A DNA stretch of 64,000 bases from Flavobacteriaceae bacterium HL-DH10 (GTDB lineage: Bacteria > Bacteroidota > Bacteroidia > Flavobacteriales > Flavobacteriaceae): contig CP134536.1 of the NCBI GenBank assembly GCA_031826515.1, positions 942,001 through 1,006,000 on the forward strand. Direction: 5' to 3'. The notes beneath the pieces are model-generated. The model was not told the DNA's origin, did no database searches, and was given only the letters and a program-made list of their open reading frames with translations. Within the stretch, counting starts at the first letter, position 1. Every line of letters starts with the position of its first letter. Both the position numbers and the translations under genes were made by a program. This document shows positions 54,080 through 62,815 of this stretch, piece by piece.

Positions 54080-54922
54080 ATGAATAAATTTCTTTTATTA
54101 GTTATACTCCTAAACGCTTCTTGCCACACTAATAATCCTAAAATTATAGCCGATTTACCAAAAGATCTAGAAGAAGTTTCGGGAACGGAGACCATTGCTG
54201 ATTCTGATTTAATTTGGATGTTAAACGATAGCGGCAATAAACCCAACCTTTACGGAGTAAGCAAAAAAGGAAATATAAAAAAAGAACTAAAAATAAAAGC
54301 TAAAAATAACGATTGGGAAGATTTAACTTCAGACAAAGCAGGTAATCTTTATATTGGTGATTTTGGAAATAATTTGAATGAACGCGAAAACTTAGCCATC
54401 CTTAAAGTAAAGCATTCCGATTTAAACAACAATAAAGCCATCGACATTGAACGCATTTCGTTTTATTACCCTAACCAAGATAAATTTCCTCCTAAAAAAG
54501 ACAAGATGTATTTTGATTGCGAAGCATTCTTTCATTTTAATGACAGCCTCTATTTATTCACTAAAAGCCGCGTAAAAGATAATCCCGGAAAAACAGACGT
54601 CTATAAAATACCTGCTACAAAAGGTAACCATGCTGCTAAATTTGTGGGCACTTTTACTACTTGTGAAGATTTAACGTGTTGGACAACCTCTGTAGATATT
54701 AGTGATGATGGCAAGCAAATGGCTTTACTAACTCAAAAAGCAGTCTTGGTATTTTCAAACTTTAATGCTGATAACTTTTTTAGTGGTAGTATTGAAACCT
54801 ATCATTTCAACTCTGAAACACAAAAAGAAGGCATTTGTTTCAAAAACAATAAAACACTTTATATTACCGATGAAAGAGATCAAGGTGGTGATGGTAATTT
54901 GTATGAACTTAAGTTGAAATAA
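54080..54922 (+). CDS. Lipoprotein with predicted beta-propeller
   Basis: A 280-residue exported protein. The signal ends in LNASC with the lipobox Cys at residue 15. Repeated strands such as GTETIADSDLIWMLNDSG, NNDWEDLTSDKAGNLYIGDFGNN and LTCWTTSVDISDDGKQMALLT suggest a beta-propeller, like SdiA-regulated or esterase-type propellers. No catalytic residues can be assigned. It is a lone gene divergent from GDPD, followed by a poly-A tract and a REP-like element. Confidence 0.65.
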   Translation: MNKFLLLVILLNASCHTNNPKIIADLPKDLEEVSGTETIADSDLIWMLNDSGNKPNLYGVSKKGNIKKELKIKAKNNDWEDLTSDKAGNLYIGDFGNNLNERENLAILKVKHSDLNNNKAIDIERISFYYPNQDKFPPKKDKMYFDCEAFFHFNDSLYLFTKSRVKDNPGKTDVYKIPATKGNHAAKFVGTFTTCEDLTCWTTSVDISDDGKQMALLTQKAVLVFSNFNADNFFSGSIETYHFNSETQKEGICFKNNKTLYITDERDQGGDGNLYELKLK

Positions 54923-54956
54923 GAAATTTATCTGGCTTCATTTTACCCTAAAAATC

Positions 54957-54978
54957 AAAAAAAAAAAAAAAAAAAAAA
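54957..54978. repeat. Poly-A tract, 22 consecutive A
   Basis: An uninterrupted run of 22 A lies 35 bp after the lipoprotein gene stop. Long homopolymers are mutation-prone, and reading length there may be uncertain. On the minus strand it is a T-run about 90 bases below the stop of the large fusion gene. Confidence 0.9.
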
Positions 54979-54995
54979 TGAAATCCTTTATTTTA

Positions 54996-55058
54996 GATTC
55001 TCGCCTGCACGGGAATAACAATTTTAACGGAAACTCTTAGACGAAGCCTAAGAGAATT
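54996..55058 (-). repeat. Two-part REP-like element 3' of the fusion gene
   Basis: A GATTCTCGCC...GGGAATAAC arm is followed by CTCTTAG (55034-55040) and CTAAGAG (55048-55054). It has the same two-part build and orientation as the element at 58898-58957. Both lie directly after the stop codon of a minus-strand gene, so they may work as terminators. Confidence 0.75.
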
Positions 55059-55067
55059 TCTTTTCGA

Positions 55068-58000
55068 TTAAAATCCAAAACCAACTTTAAATGCTAAACG
55101 CAGACCATCATCACTATGAAACGTCGATACGTTAAGTGTTAAAATATCGGCTGCATTTGCAAAAACACCACCTCCAATAGACGTGTTCCATGAGTTAGAA
55201 TTAAAATTAGAACTTGAAACTAATTCGTTGTCAACCCAAACACGACCATAATCAAAACCGCCATATACACCAATATTTAAAGGAAGTAATCCTGTTTTTA
55301 CTTTACGAAGATTTAAACGTAAATCGGTACTTTGATAAAAAGAATTTTTACCAGAAAACCGCTCGTTTCTATAACCACGCAATCCATTATTTGCTCCTAA
55401 ATTTGCTGATTGATAAAACTCAAAATCATCTCCAAAAATAAAATGTGCTTTTGCATTAGTTGCCAAAACCAATTGCCCGCTGGAAACCAATTTATAATCA
55501 AAACCTAACTCTGGAATAAAATAAGCTAATCCTTTTGATTCCTCTAAATTAGATTTATAACCAACTTGCAAACTCGTTTGCATGCCTAAAGTTGGAAATG
55601 CCTCATTATCTTTATTTTTATAACTATAAGTAGCTTCTGCTCCAACAAAATCCTTTTGGTTTTCAGTGCCGTTAGCTGTATAAAAATCATTAATAAATCT
55701 ATCGCTTGTTTCTTCAACTTCAATAGACTCATAACTCAACCCTAATTTAAAATGAGCACCAGTACTTCCTCTCCAATTTATTGATGGCGCAAATTTTAAC
55801 GTACTTAATTTTACACGGTTATAATCCATATTAAAATTAACTTCATCATCAACATTTAAATTAGGCGTACTATTTCCATAACCGAAGAAATTAATAGAAT
55901 AATTAGGACTTGTAAATTTAGCATTTAATCCCAAATTCCAGGAACCAACAACATTAGAAAACTCAGCATTATATTCAAAATCATATCCGCTGGTTGCAAA
56001 ATAATATGATGCAGAAAGCGTGTGTTGTGAACTAAACGGATTGCGTTCAAACCCATAATTAGTTAATGTATTCACAAAACCTATTTTAAATCCATCATCT
56101 GGATTTGCACCTAAAGTTGGCATAACTTGATAGGTGCTATTTTTAGGTTTACTATAATCATAAACATTGGTTTCATAATCATCTGTTAAGTTTTTACACC
56201 CTTTATTTGTAGTGAACTCACTTTTTTTAGACTTGTAATCATAGATTTTAACTTTCTTGCCATTTTCAATAGTGTATCTGTCATTATTTTGCCCACCAAC
56301 AAGTCTAACTGTAATTAAATTATCGCCCTTACCAAAAACTTTAAACACATCTTTATCATCTAAACCATAAACCCAAAGTTCTTTAGTTTCAGATTTGTTA
56401 TATATTTTCTCATGCAATACAGCTCCTTTTTCTCCATTCTTTATTCTATATACTGCTAACTTTGTTTGTCCGTTTGGCATACGTTCAATTTCAAATAAAT
56501 CATCTTTATCTGTCCCTTTTATTATAGGCGTTTTATTAATTACCCTATAATATCTATTAGCAATTTCAGGAAGTTTTTTAAGCCTTGCCTTTAGTACGTG
56601 TTTTATTTTGGCTATTGTTTCTCCTTGTACTTCTTCTGGAAACGCTTTAAATGCTCTATCTATAACAGCATCGGTTAAATTCTTTTGAATGTATATAACC
56701 TGTTCTTCCCAATGTTTTTTTGAGGTATTAGGAAGTAACATCATATCTAATGAAAACGGACTAAAGTTAAACCCTTTTACATTTCTAATATCATCATTAA
56801 AACCTTCCATTAATTTTAACGGTGGCACAATTCGGGTTGCTAAACTCATTAAAGCGCCATCTCCCATATTAGAAAAAGCTTGATCTCGATCTCTTGGAAT
56901 GGGTCTGTAAACAATTTTGTTAGATTCTTCAAATTCTGCCCATCGCCATTGATCGACATGTCTATCCCAATCTCCAATTACCATATCAAACAATCTGGCC
57001 CGCAAAAACATGACATCATCAACAACATATTTTTCATCTTTACGTAATTGTTTCATTAAGTCGTCAGTACTTTCAATTTTATTAGCATTTCCAAAACTCT
57101 TAAGATTGCCATGACCATCAGACACATGCTCTTCAATCATATAAAGTTCGTCTCCAAAACTGGAATTAAAACTAGCTAAAGCCTTTTGTTTTGGAACAAA
57201 ATACAATACGGGGTTTGTATGATACAAATTAACTGCATCTGATAATTCTCCAGTAACAAATGGCGCATAAGGATGTGACCCCGTATAGAAATCTTGTAAT
57301 ACACGCTCGGTAACTGTACCATCAAATTGTCCTTCAATGTATTGATCTTTAAACGCCATGGCTTGTAAATACACGGTAGCACTTTTTCTAATGGCACGCA
57401 TAACATAACGCTTCCCTTCTTTATTTATTAATTGAAGTGATTTTGATTGATGCCCGCCTCCTTTTCTTGTTGGTGTCAATCCTCCAAAAAGGGTATCTAA
57501 ATTTACTGTTGGCACGTTTACTTTAGTGCCATAATATTTTCTATAACGCTCTCCCCAGATATATTTATGGAAATTACTTTTTTCAACTTCCTCAACTGAA
57601 TAAACTGAAGCTAATTCCTGATTTGGAAATGATTCTCTGTAATTAGTAATCTCTTCATTTTCATCTTTAGAATAGATTTCAGTTTGAAAAATGACTTTGT
57701 CCTGTTGTGCTGAATAAAATCTAACAAAAGAAGATCCATCTTTAAACACATCCAATCTGGCAAACCCATTATCGCTAGAAGAAAACGCACCATTTACATT
57801 ACGTGTTGCTGTTGCTTTAGAACCTGCTCCACTAATAATTTGAGCCAAATTATCTTGCTCTAAATATTGTAAACTATGCTCATGTCCAGACACAAAAATG
57901 ACTTTATCGTTCTCCTGAGCTAAGGTTACAACACGCTTTTTAAAAGCACTATACTTTTTGTTTTGTAAATCGGCAGGCGATACACCGCTTGTTTTTCTTA

Positions 58001-58763
58001 AAATATTTTTAAGGGTTCCTAAAACCGGAATAGGCTTTAAATGCGATACAAAATCATATTGTCCGCCATGTGGACCATTACTAAACATGGGATGATGCAA
58101 AGCGATAACAGTTGTTTTACCTCGTGCTTTTTTAATTAAACTCTCTAGTTCTTCAAAAAATTTAAATCGTGTTTTTATTTCGCAATCATCATTAATAGTT
58201 GGATGTTTATCCCAATTTGTAATATACCATTCAGAATCAATAATTATCATAACAATATCATCCGAAATATCTACTTTTTCAATAGGACAACCATTTTCTG
58301 GTAAAAACGTATTTTTTCCTAAAATGTCTTCAACAAAATTTTCTTGACGTTTTAATCCTTTTAAACCACCACTATACCAATCATGATTTCCTGGGATAAA
58401 AATGGCATCTCCCTTAAAACCTTTAACTGAATTGGTTTGAACTACTAATTGATGTTCGGCGAAAGCCCTACTTTCTTCTCCCTTTTTCGGCATCCCTTTT
58501 GGATAAATATTATCACCTAAAAACAATACCGTACTTTTTTTTGAAGCCTCTTTTAGAATTTTTCCAAAATCTTTTATTGCTTCAGATTGAGAACCTAAAG
58601 GCGAATTTCCTCCATCTCCAATTAAATAAAAAGAATGTGCAATTTCCTTATTAGGAAAAATAGTTTCTGTTTCTGGGTTTTTATATTGAGTCTTATAAGT
58701 AGCGCAAGCATTTAGAATAATGACTACGACAAACAAGTATGATATTATTTTAAACCTCATCAT
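55068..58763 (-). CDS. Phosphoesterase, kinase-like domain and outer-membrane barrel fusion
   Basis: I start at the MMRFKIISY methionine (58763), since only this gives a clean lipoprotein signal (LNAC); the open frame runs 40 codons further. In longer-frame numbering, residues 85-400 form a metallophosphoesterase: GDGG near 89, GDN (123), GNHDW (165), HH (263) and GHEH (333). Residues about 475-680 look kinase-like: RYVMRAIRK (492), EEH (584), GDWDRH (637) and PRDRDQAF (663), resembling the DRH and D motifs of CotH/Fam20/HipA-type folds. Residues about 930-1271 form a beta-barrel of surface-antigen type ending in Phe. The kinase assignment is my own inference from motifs. Confidence 0.75.
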   Translation of the reverse strand: MMRFKIISYLFVVVIILNACATYKTQYKNPETETIFPNKEIAHSFYLIGDGGNSPLGSQSEAIKDFGKILKEASKKSTVLFLGDNIYPKGMPKKGEESRAFAEHQLVVQTNSVKGFKGDAIFIPGNHDWYSGGLKGLKRQENFVEDILGKNTFLPENGCPIEKVDISDDIVMIIIDSEWYITNWDKHPTINDDCEIKTRFKFFEELESLIKKARGKTTVIALHHPMFSNGPHGGQYDFVSHLKPIPVLGTLKNILRKTSGVSPADLQNKKYSAFKKRVVTLAQENDKVIFVSGHEHSLQYLEQDNLAQIISGAGSKATATRNVNGAFSSSDNGFARLDVFKDGSSFVRFYSAQQDKVIFQTEIYSKDENEEITNYRESFPNQELASVYSVEEVEKSNFHKYIWGERYRKYYGTKVNVPTVNLDTLFGGLTPTRKGGGHQSKSLQLINKEGKRYVMRAIRKSATVYLQAMAFKDQYIEGQFDGTVTERVLQDFYTGSHPYAPFVTGELSDAVNLYHTNPVLYFVPKQKALASFNSSFGDELYMIEEHVSDGHGNLKSFGNANKIESTDDLMKQLRKDEKYVVDDVMFLRARLFDMVIGDWDRHVDQWRWAEFEESNKIVYRPIPRDRDQAFSNMGDGALMSLATRIVPPLKLMEGFNDDIRNVKGFNFSPFSLDMMLLPNTSKKHWEEQVIYIQKNLTDAVIDRAFKAFPEEVQGETIAKIKHVLKARLKKLPEIANRYYRVINKTPIIKGTDKDDLFEIERMPNGQTKLAVYRIKNGEKGAVLHEKIYNKSETKELWVYGLDDKDVFKVFGKGDNLITVRLVGGQNNDRYTIENGKKVKIYDYKSKKSEFTTNKGCKNLTDDYETNVYDYSKPKNSTYQVMPTLGANPDDGFKIGFVNTLTNYGFERNPFSSQHTLSASYYFATSGYDFEYNAEFSNVVGSWNLGLNAKFTSPNYSINFFGYGNSTPNLNVDDEVNFNMDYNRVKLSTLKFAPSINWRGSTGAHFKLGLSYESIEVEETSDRFINDFYTANGTENQKDFVGAEATYSYKNKDNEAFPTLGMQTSLQVGYKSNLEESKGLAYFIPELGFDYKLVSSGQLVLATNAKAHFIFGDDFEFYQSANLGANNGLRGYRNERFSGKNSFYQSTDLRLNLRKVKTGLLPLNIGVYGGFDYGRVWVDNELVSSSNFNSNSWNTSIGGGVFANAADILTLNVSTFHSDDGLRLAFKVGFGF

Positions 58764-58897
58764 AAATTGGATTAGTTTATCAAAGATAATAATTAGGTTT
58801 TTAATGAATAATTTCTTACAACTAGTAATATTCAAGTGACAAGCTACTAAAACCCTATACCCTTTTATTTTAATATATAGCAAAATTCTATTATTTA

Positions 58898-58957
58898 GAT
58901 TCCCGCTTTCGCGGGAATGACAATTTCAACAGAAACTCCGAGACAAATCTCGAAGAA
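58898..58957 (-). repeat. Two-part REP-like element 3' of the aldo/keto reductase gene
   Basis: ATTCCCGC (58899-58906) and GCGGGAAT (58911-58918) form a perfect eight-base hairpin with loop TTTC. A second stem CGAGA-TCTCG follows near 58939-58952. The element ends eight bases before the minus-strand gene's stop and matches the one at 54996 in order and orientation. Confidence 0.8.
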
Positions 58958-58964
58958 TTATTAT

Positions 58965-59894
58965 TCAATTCCAGTTCATATTACTGCGTTCTTGCCAATA
59001 ATCTTTTGAATCAACTTTTAATGTCTTGAAAACATCTAATTCCTCTTTTGTAAAACTAAAACTCAAAGCTTTTAAATTTTGTTCTAATTGAATTTTATTA
59101 GAAGCACCGCTTAATACATAAGTAGGATTTAAATTATCCATTACAAAACGCAACGCAATCGCATCAAAACCAACCTTATATTTTTCTGAAAGCTGTTTCA
59201 TAATGGCATACCCTTTTTGATAGCTTGAAAATTTTTTATTTTGAAACACACGACCATTAGCTAAAGCTTCTTTTATAATAACCGTTTTTCCACTTTTAAT
59301 AAGTTTGCTTAAAACAGGAAAAGTAGATTGTTCGAATACATTGTAGGTTACTTGAAAACTATCAAATAATAACTCTCCATCAATTTCTACTTTCAATGCT
59401 GCTTCTAAAACGTCTTTCTGATTATAACCACTGGTAGTGATCCCAATTTGTAATCCTGTTTCTTTTTTTATATTATAAAGCTGATTTAAAACAGCTTGAT
59501 TTTCTAATAAACCACTTTCAAAAGTTGCCGAATGCACTTGGTAGTACTTTAACTTAGGAAGCATTTCTTTTGAAACTTGCCATTGTTCTATCAACTTTTC
59601 TAAAGAATGCTCTTTAACCTCATGTTTACCGCTATAACCTAGTTCCCAATTGGCTTTATAAGTATAACCCCATTTTGTCCCTAAAATAACATCTTCATGA
59701 TTTTTAGTATTATTCCATTCATTCAAAAAAGCTTCTCCTTTACCATAAGATGGCGCGGTATCAAAATAACGGATACCTAATTTATAAGCTTCATCTAATA
59801 CTGAAAACGTATTGTTTTTAAACACTTTTTCAGATTTATCAATGGCATCATCTAGTCTAATATTTATATATTCTGGTCTACCCAATGCAGCCAA
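58965..59894 (-). CDS. Aldo/keto reductase with unusual start
   Basis: NADPH-dependent oxidoreductase, 309 residues from a TTG at 59894. Motifs include YFDTAPSYGKGEAFL (about 48-62, catalytic Asp/Tyr), GTKWGY (Lys), VHSATFES (about 121-128, catalytic His region) and VLSGASN near the C-terminus. The TTG start cuts off the first strand; in the same frame the DNA reads KNLDTQIGLGLAALGRPEY, a more normal N-terminus, but upstream of 59894 there is no ATG, GTG or TTG before the in-frame stop (codons available are CTG, ATA, ATT, ATC). It lies 57 bases after the SelO stop. Substrate unknown. Confidence 0.85.
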   Translation of the reverse strand: MAALGRPEYINIRLDDAIDKSEKVFKNNTFSVLDEAYKLGIRYFDTAPSYGKGEAFLNEWNNTKNHEDVILGTKWGYTYKANWELGYSGKHEVKEHSLEKLIEQWQVSKEMLPKLKYYQVHSATFESGLLENQAVLNQLYNIKKETGLQIGITTSGYNQKDVLEAALKVEIDGELLFDSFQVTYNVFEQSTFPVLSKLIKSGKTVIIKEALANGRVFQNKKFSSYQKGYAIMKQLSEKYKVGFDAIALRFVMDNLNPTYVLSGASNKIQLEQNLKALSFSFTKEELDVFKTLKVDSKDYWQERSNMNWN

Positions 59895-59951
59895 TCCCAG
59901 CCCTATTTGTGTATCTAAATTCTTGATAATTATTGTTTTTAATTTGCTTTA

Positions 59952-61514
59952 TTATGAACTGCATGATAACATGGAACAACCCACCTTATGTCTTGCCCAT
60001 TCTGGTCGTTTTGCAAACCATTTTTCGTTTTCAGGTTGCTCGGCATAGGGTTGTTTTAAAAGCTGAAATAGTTCATCTATTAATTCATAATTCCCTTTTT
60101 CAGCGTCATCAATCGCTAATTGCGCCATATAATTACGAAGCACATACTTCGGATTTACAGCATTCATAATTTCCTTTCGTTTTTCTGAAGTGGTTTCTTC
60201 TTGCGCTAAACGTTCAGAATAACGTTGAAACCATGCGTTCCATTTTTCTTTTATGTCATCTGAAAGCTCATCAATACTATAAAACGCATCATGAATAATC
60301 TTTAATCCTTCAGAAGGTTTTTCTTTATTAAACTCACTTAATTTTCTAAAAAAAATAGTCATATCCGTTTCTGTGAGCAGCAAATTATCTTCTAAATTTT
60401 GTATTAAAGAAGTATCGAAAACATCTTCCGTTTCTAATCCTAATTTGGAACGCATCATCTTTAAAGAATTTGCTTCAAAATCTATTTTGTATTGGTCTAA
60501 AATACTTTCTAACGCTTCAACATCTTCAATTAAAGGAAAGAGTGCGTTTGCCAATTTATATAAATTCCAAAGTCCGATATTGGGTTGATTTCCGTAACGG
60601 TATCTTTTATGTTGTCTATCGGTGGTGTTTGGCGTCCAGCCATAATCGAACCCTTCTAACCAACCATAAGGTCCATAATCTATTGTTAAGCCCAGAATAG
60701 ACATATTATCGGTATTCATAACACCATGTACAAAACCGACCCGTTGCCAGTGAATAATCATATCTAATGTACGCTTTGTCACTTCTTTAAAAAACGCTAA
60801 ATAAGTTTCTTTTGAAGGAGTTCCTAAGTGACTAAAAAAATGTTTAATCGTATAATCTACTAATGTTTTCAATGTAGTTATATCCTGCTTTGCTGCAAAT
60901 ATCTCATAACTACCAAACCGTAAAAAGGAAGGGGCTGTTCTACAAACAATCGCTCCTTTTTCATATTCTGGATTACCATTATACAATACATCTCTTAAAA
61001 CATCATCGCCAGATAAAGCCAAAGACAAAGCTCTAGTTGTTGGCACACCTAGGTGGTGCATCGCTTCACTACACAAATATTCTCTAATAGAAGAACGCAA
61101 CACTGCTAAACCATCGGCTGTTCTAGAATATGGTGTTTCTCCCGCGCCTTTTAATTGAATTGCCCAATGCTTATTGTCGTGTTGTACTTCGACTAAATTA
61201 ATAGCGCGTCCATCACCCAATTGTCCTGCCCAATTTCCAAATTGATGCCCTGCATAACACATGGCATATGGTTTTGTATTTGGCAGCACAGCGTTTCCTG
61301 TAAAGACATTTAAAAATATTTCACTTTGTGAATCCTGCTCTGAAAGCCCTAAATGTTTTAACATTTCAGGAGATACATGAAGTAACTTAGGGTTTGCTGT
61401 TTGCTTTGGTGTTACAAAAGAAAAACATGCTTTCTCAACCTGTCTTCTTGAATTTTCTAAAACAGGATCTGCTGGTAATTCTTTATTAAACGTGTCGTTT
61501 ATATTTAATTTCAT
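59952..61514 (-). CDS. selO: SelO-type protein adenylyltransferase (YdiU)
   Basis: Pseudokinase-fold enzyme that AMPylates proteins, known from E. coli and yeast homologues as SelO/YdiU. The 520-residue sequence has YAGHQFGNWAGQLGDGRA (about 86-103), HVKGAGETPYSR-type loop (LKGAGETPYSRTADGLAVL, about 122-140), CSEAMHHLGVPTTRAL (about 146-161), and the catalytic VHGVMNTDNMSILGLTIDYGP (about 263-283). The C-terminus ends CSMLSCSS, where eukaryotic members have selenocysteine. No nearby target gene is evident, although methionine sulfoxide reductases follow in the same direction upstream. Confidence 0.93.
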   Translation of the reverse strand: MKLNINDTFNKELPADPVLENSRRQVEKACFSFVTPKQTANPKLLHVSPEMLKHLGLSEQDSQSEIFLNVFTGNAVLPNTKPYAMCYAGHQFGNWAGQLGDGRAINLVEVQHDNKHWAIQLKGAGETPYSRTADGLAVLRSSIREYLCSEAMHHLGVPTTRALSLALSGDDVLRDVLYNGNPEYEKGAIVCRTAPSFLRFGSYEIFAAKQDITTLKTLVDYTIKHFFSHLGTPSKETYLAFFKEVTKRTLDMIIHWQRVGFVHGVMNTDNMSILGLTIDYGPYGWLEGFDYGWTPNTTDRQHKRYRYGNQPNIGLWNLYKLANALFPLIEDVEALESILDQYKIDFEANSLKMMRSKLGLETEDVFDTSLIQNLEDNLLLTETDMTIFFRKLSEFNKEKPSEGLKIIHDAFYSIDELSDDIKEKWNAWFQRYSERLAQEETTSEKRKEIMNAVNPKYVLRNYMAQLAIDDAEKGNYELIDELFQLLKQPYAEQPENEKWFAKRPEWARHKVGCSMLSCSS

Positions 61515-61627
61515 TTACATTCTCCTTTAGACCTATCAGTTCAATATTAAAAAATTGAAAAAACTTTATTTTTTTCCTTCAGTTTGAGACTTCAAGATTA
61601 TTAAAACCTTGCAGATTAACACTTAAG

Positions 61628-62167
61628 TTACTTTAATTTATCGGCATGCATTTTTCGTAGTTTTGATAGCTTAGGTGTAATTACAGCACTACAATATCCT
61701 TGTGTGGTATTATTTGCATAATAATCTTGATGATAAGCTTCTGCACTATGAAATACGCCAATTTCACTTATTTCTGTAACTATTGGGTTTTCATAATATT
61801 GAGCCATTTCTTTAGTAACTATTTCAGCTATTTGCTTTTGACTATCATTATGGTAATAAATTACCGAACGATATTGCGTTCCTATATCTCCTCCTTGACG
61901 GTTTAAAGTTGTAGGATCATGGCTTGTCATAAAAACCACCAATAAATCTTTATATGAAATTATATTGGCATCAAAAGTAACTTGTACCACTTCGGCATGT
62001 CCAGTTAATCCAGAGCACACTTCTTTATAGGTTGGTGTTCCTGGAACAGTGCCTCCGGTATATCCCGAAACAATTTTTTCTACGCCTTTTATTTCTTTTA
62101 AAATAGCTTCAATACACCAAAAGCAACCACCACCAAGTGTTGCTAATTCTAATTTTTTAGTTGTCAT
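61628..62167 (-). CDS. msrA: Peptide-methionine (S)-S-oxide reductase
   Basis: Repairs the S-form of methionine sulfoxide. The 179-residue protein starts LATLGGGCFWCIEAIL (about 8-23), with the catalytic Cys in GCFWC, and contains SGYTGGTVPGTPTY and SHDPTTLNRQGGDIGTQYRS (about 81-100). A C-terminal YCSAVITPKL segment carries a possible resolving Cys. It overlaps msrB by 11 bases, so the two are coupled. It lies downstream of msrB. Confidence 0.95.
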   Translation of the reverse strand: MTTKKLELATLGGGCFWCIEAILKEIKGVEKIVSGYTGGTVPGTPTYKEVCSGLTGHAEVVQVTFDANIISYKDLLVVFMTSHDPTTLNRQGGDIGTQYRSVIYYHNDSQKQIAEIVTKEMAQYYENPIVTEISEIGVFHSAEAYHQDYYANNTTQGYCSAVITPKLSKLRKMHADKLK

Positions 62168-62621
62168 TTTTAACGTCTTCCTTTTTTATTATCATAGATT
62201 CTGAATTAATACAATATCGCAAACCGCTTGGTTCTGGACCATCAGGAAACACATGTCCTAAATGCGCATCGCAGGTATTACACATAACCTCAACGCGTAC
62301 CATACCAAAAGCGGTATCTCTTTCATATTTAATAGCGTTTTCTTTAATAGGCTGTGTAAAACTAGGCCAACCCGTACCAGAACTAAACTTAATAGTAGAA
62401 TCGAACAATGGTGTATTACAACAAACACAATTATACTTACCTGCATCATGAACAGAACATAATGCTCCACTATGTGGACGCTCTGTTCCTTTTTGTCTGG
62501 TAATTCTAAATTGTTCTGAGGTTAATTGAGATTGCCATTCGGCATCTGTTTTTTCAACACGTTTATCTGGAGTTGGATTTCCGTTTACAGAAAAATTGAT
62601 GATTTCTTTCCAAGTTAGCAT
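62157..62621 (-). CDS. msrB: Peptide-methionine (R)-S-oxide reductase
   Basis: Repairs the R-form of methionine sulfoxide. The 154-residue protein has zinc-binding cysteines in NCVCCNTPLF and CNTCDAHLGHVFPDGP, the substrate loop GTGWPSF (about 92-98) and the catalytic Cys in RYCINSESM (about 135-143). No signal peptide, so cytoplasmic. It is transcribed first, followed by msrA with an 11-base overlap; together they repair both stereoisomers. Confidence 0.95.
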   Translation of the reverse strand: MLTWKEIINFSVNGNPTPDKRVEKTDAEWQSQLTSEQFRITRQKGTERPHSGALCSVHDAGKYNCVCCNTPLFDSTIKFSSGTGWPSFTQPIKENAIKYERDTAFGMVRVEVMCNTCDAHLGHVFPDGPEPSGLRYCINSESMIIKKEDVKNDN

Positions 62622-62781
62622 AATATGGTTCCTTTCTTTTTTTAGTTAATTATAATATGCTTTTTCAATCTAAATATAGTCGAAAATTTTTCAAATAAAT
62701 TACACTTTAACTTCTTTTAAACTATTTGAAAGTATGAATAAAATTTACGACGAATTATTACGTTACTTTATATTGTCAAAG

Positions 62782-62799
62782 TTTAGTATTTTTACTAAA
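62782..62799. promoter_or_regulatory. Perfect inverted repeat before the HD-transmembrane gene
   Basis: TTTAGTA-TTTT-TACTAAA is a perfect seven-base inverted repeat around four T, ending 16 bases before the ATG at 62816. It could be an operator or a hairpin near the ribosome entry site. Confidence 0.4.
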
Positions 62800-62815
62800 T
62801 AAACTGCTATAATTT

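Noticed and set aside
58764-58883. N-terminal extension of 40 residues on the phosphoesterase fusion
   Set aside because: The extension would bury the lipoprotein signal, and MMRFKIISYLF provides a normal start.
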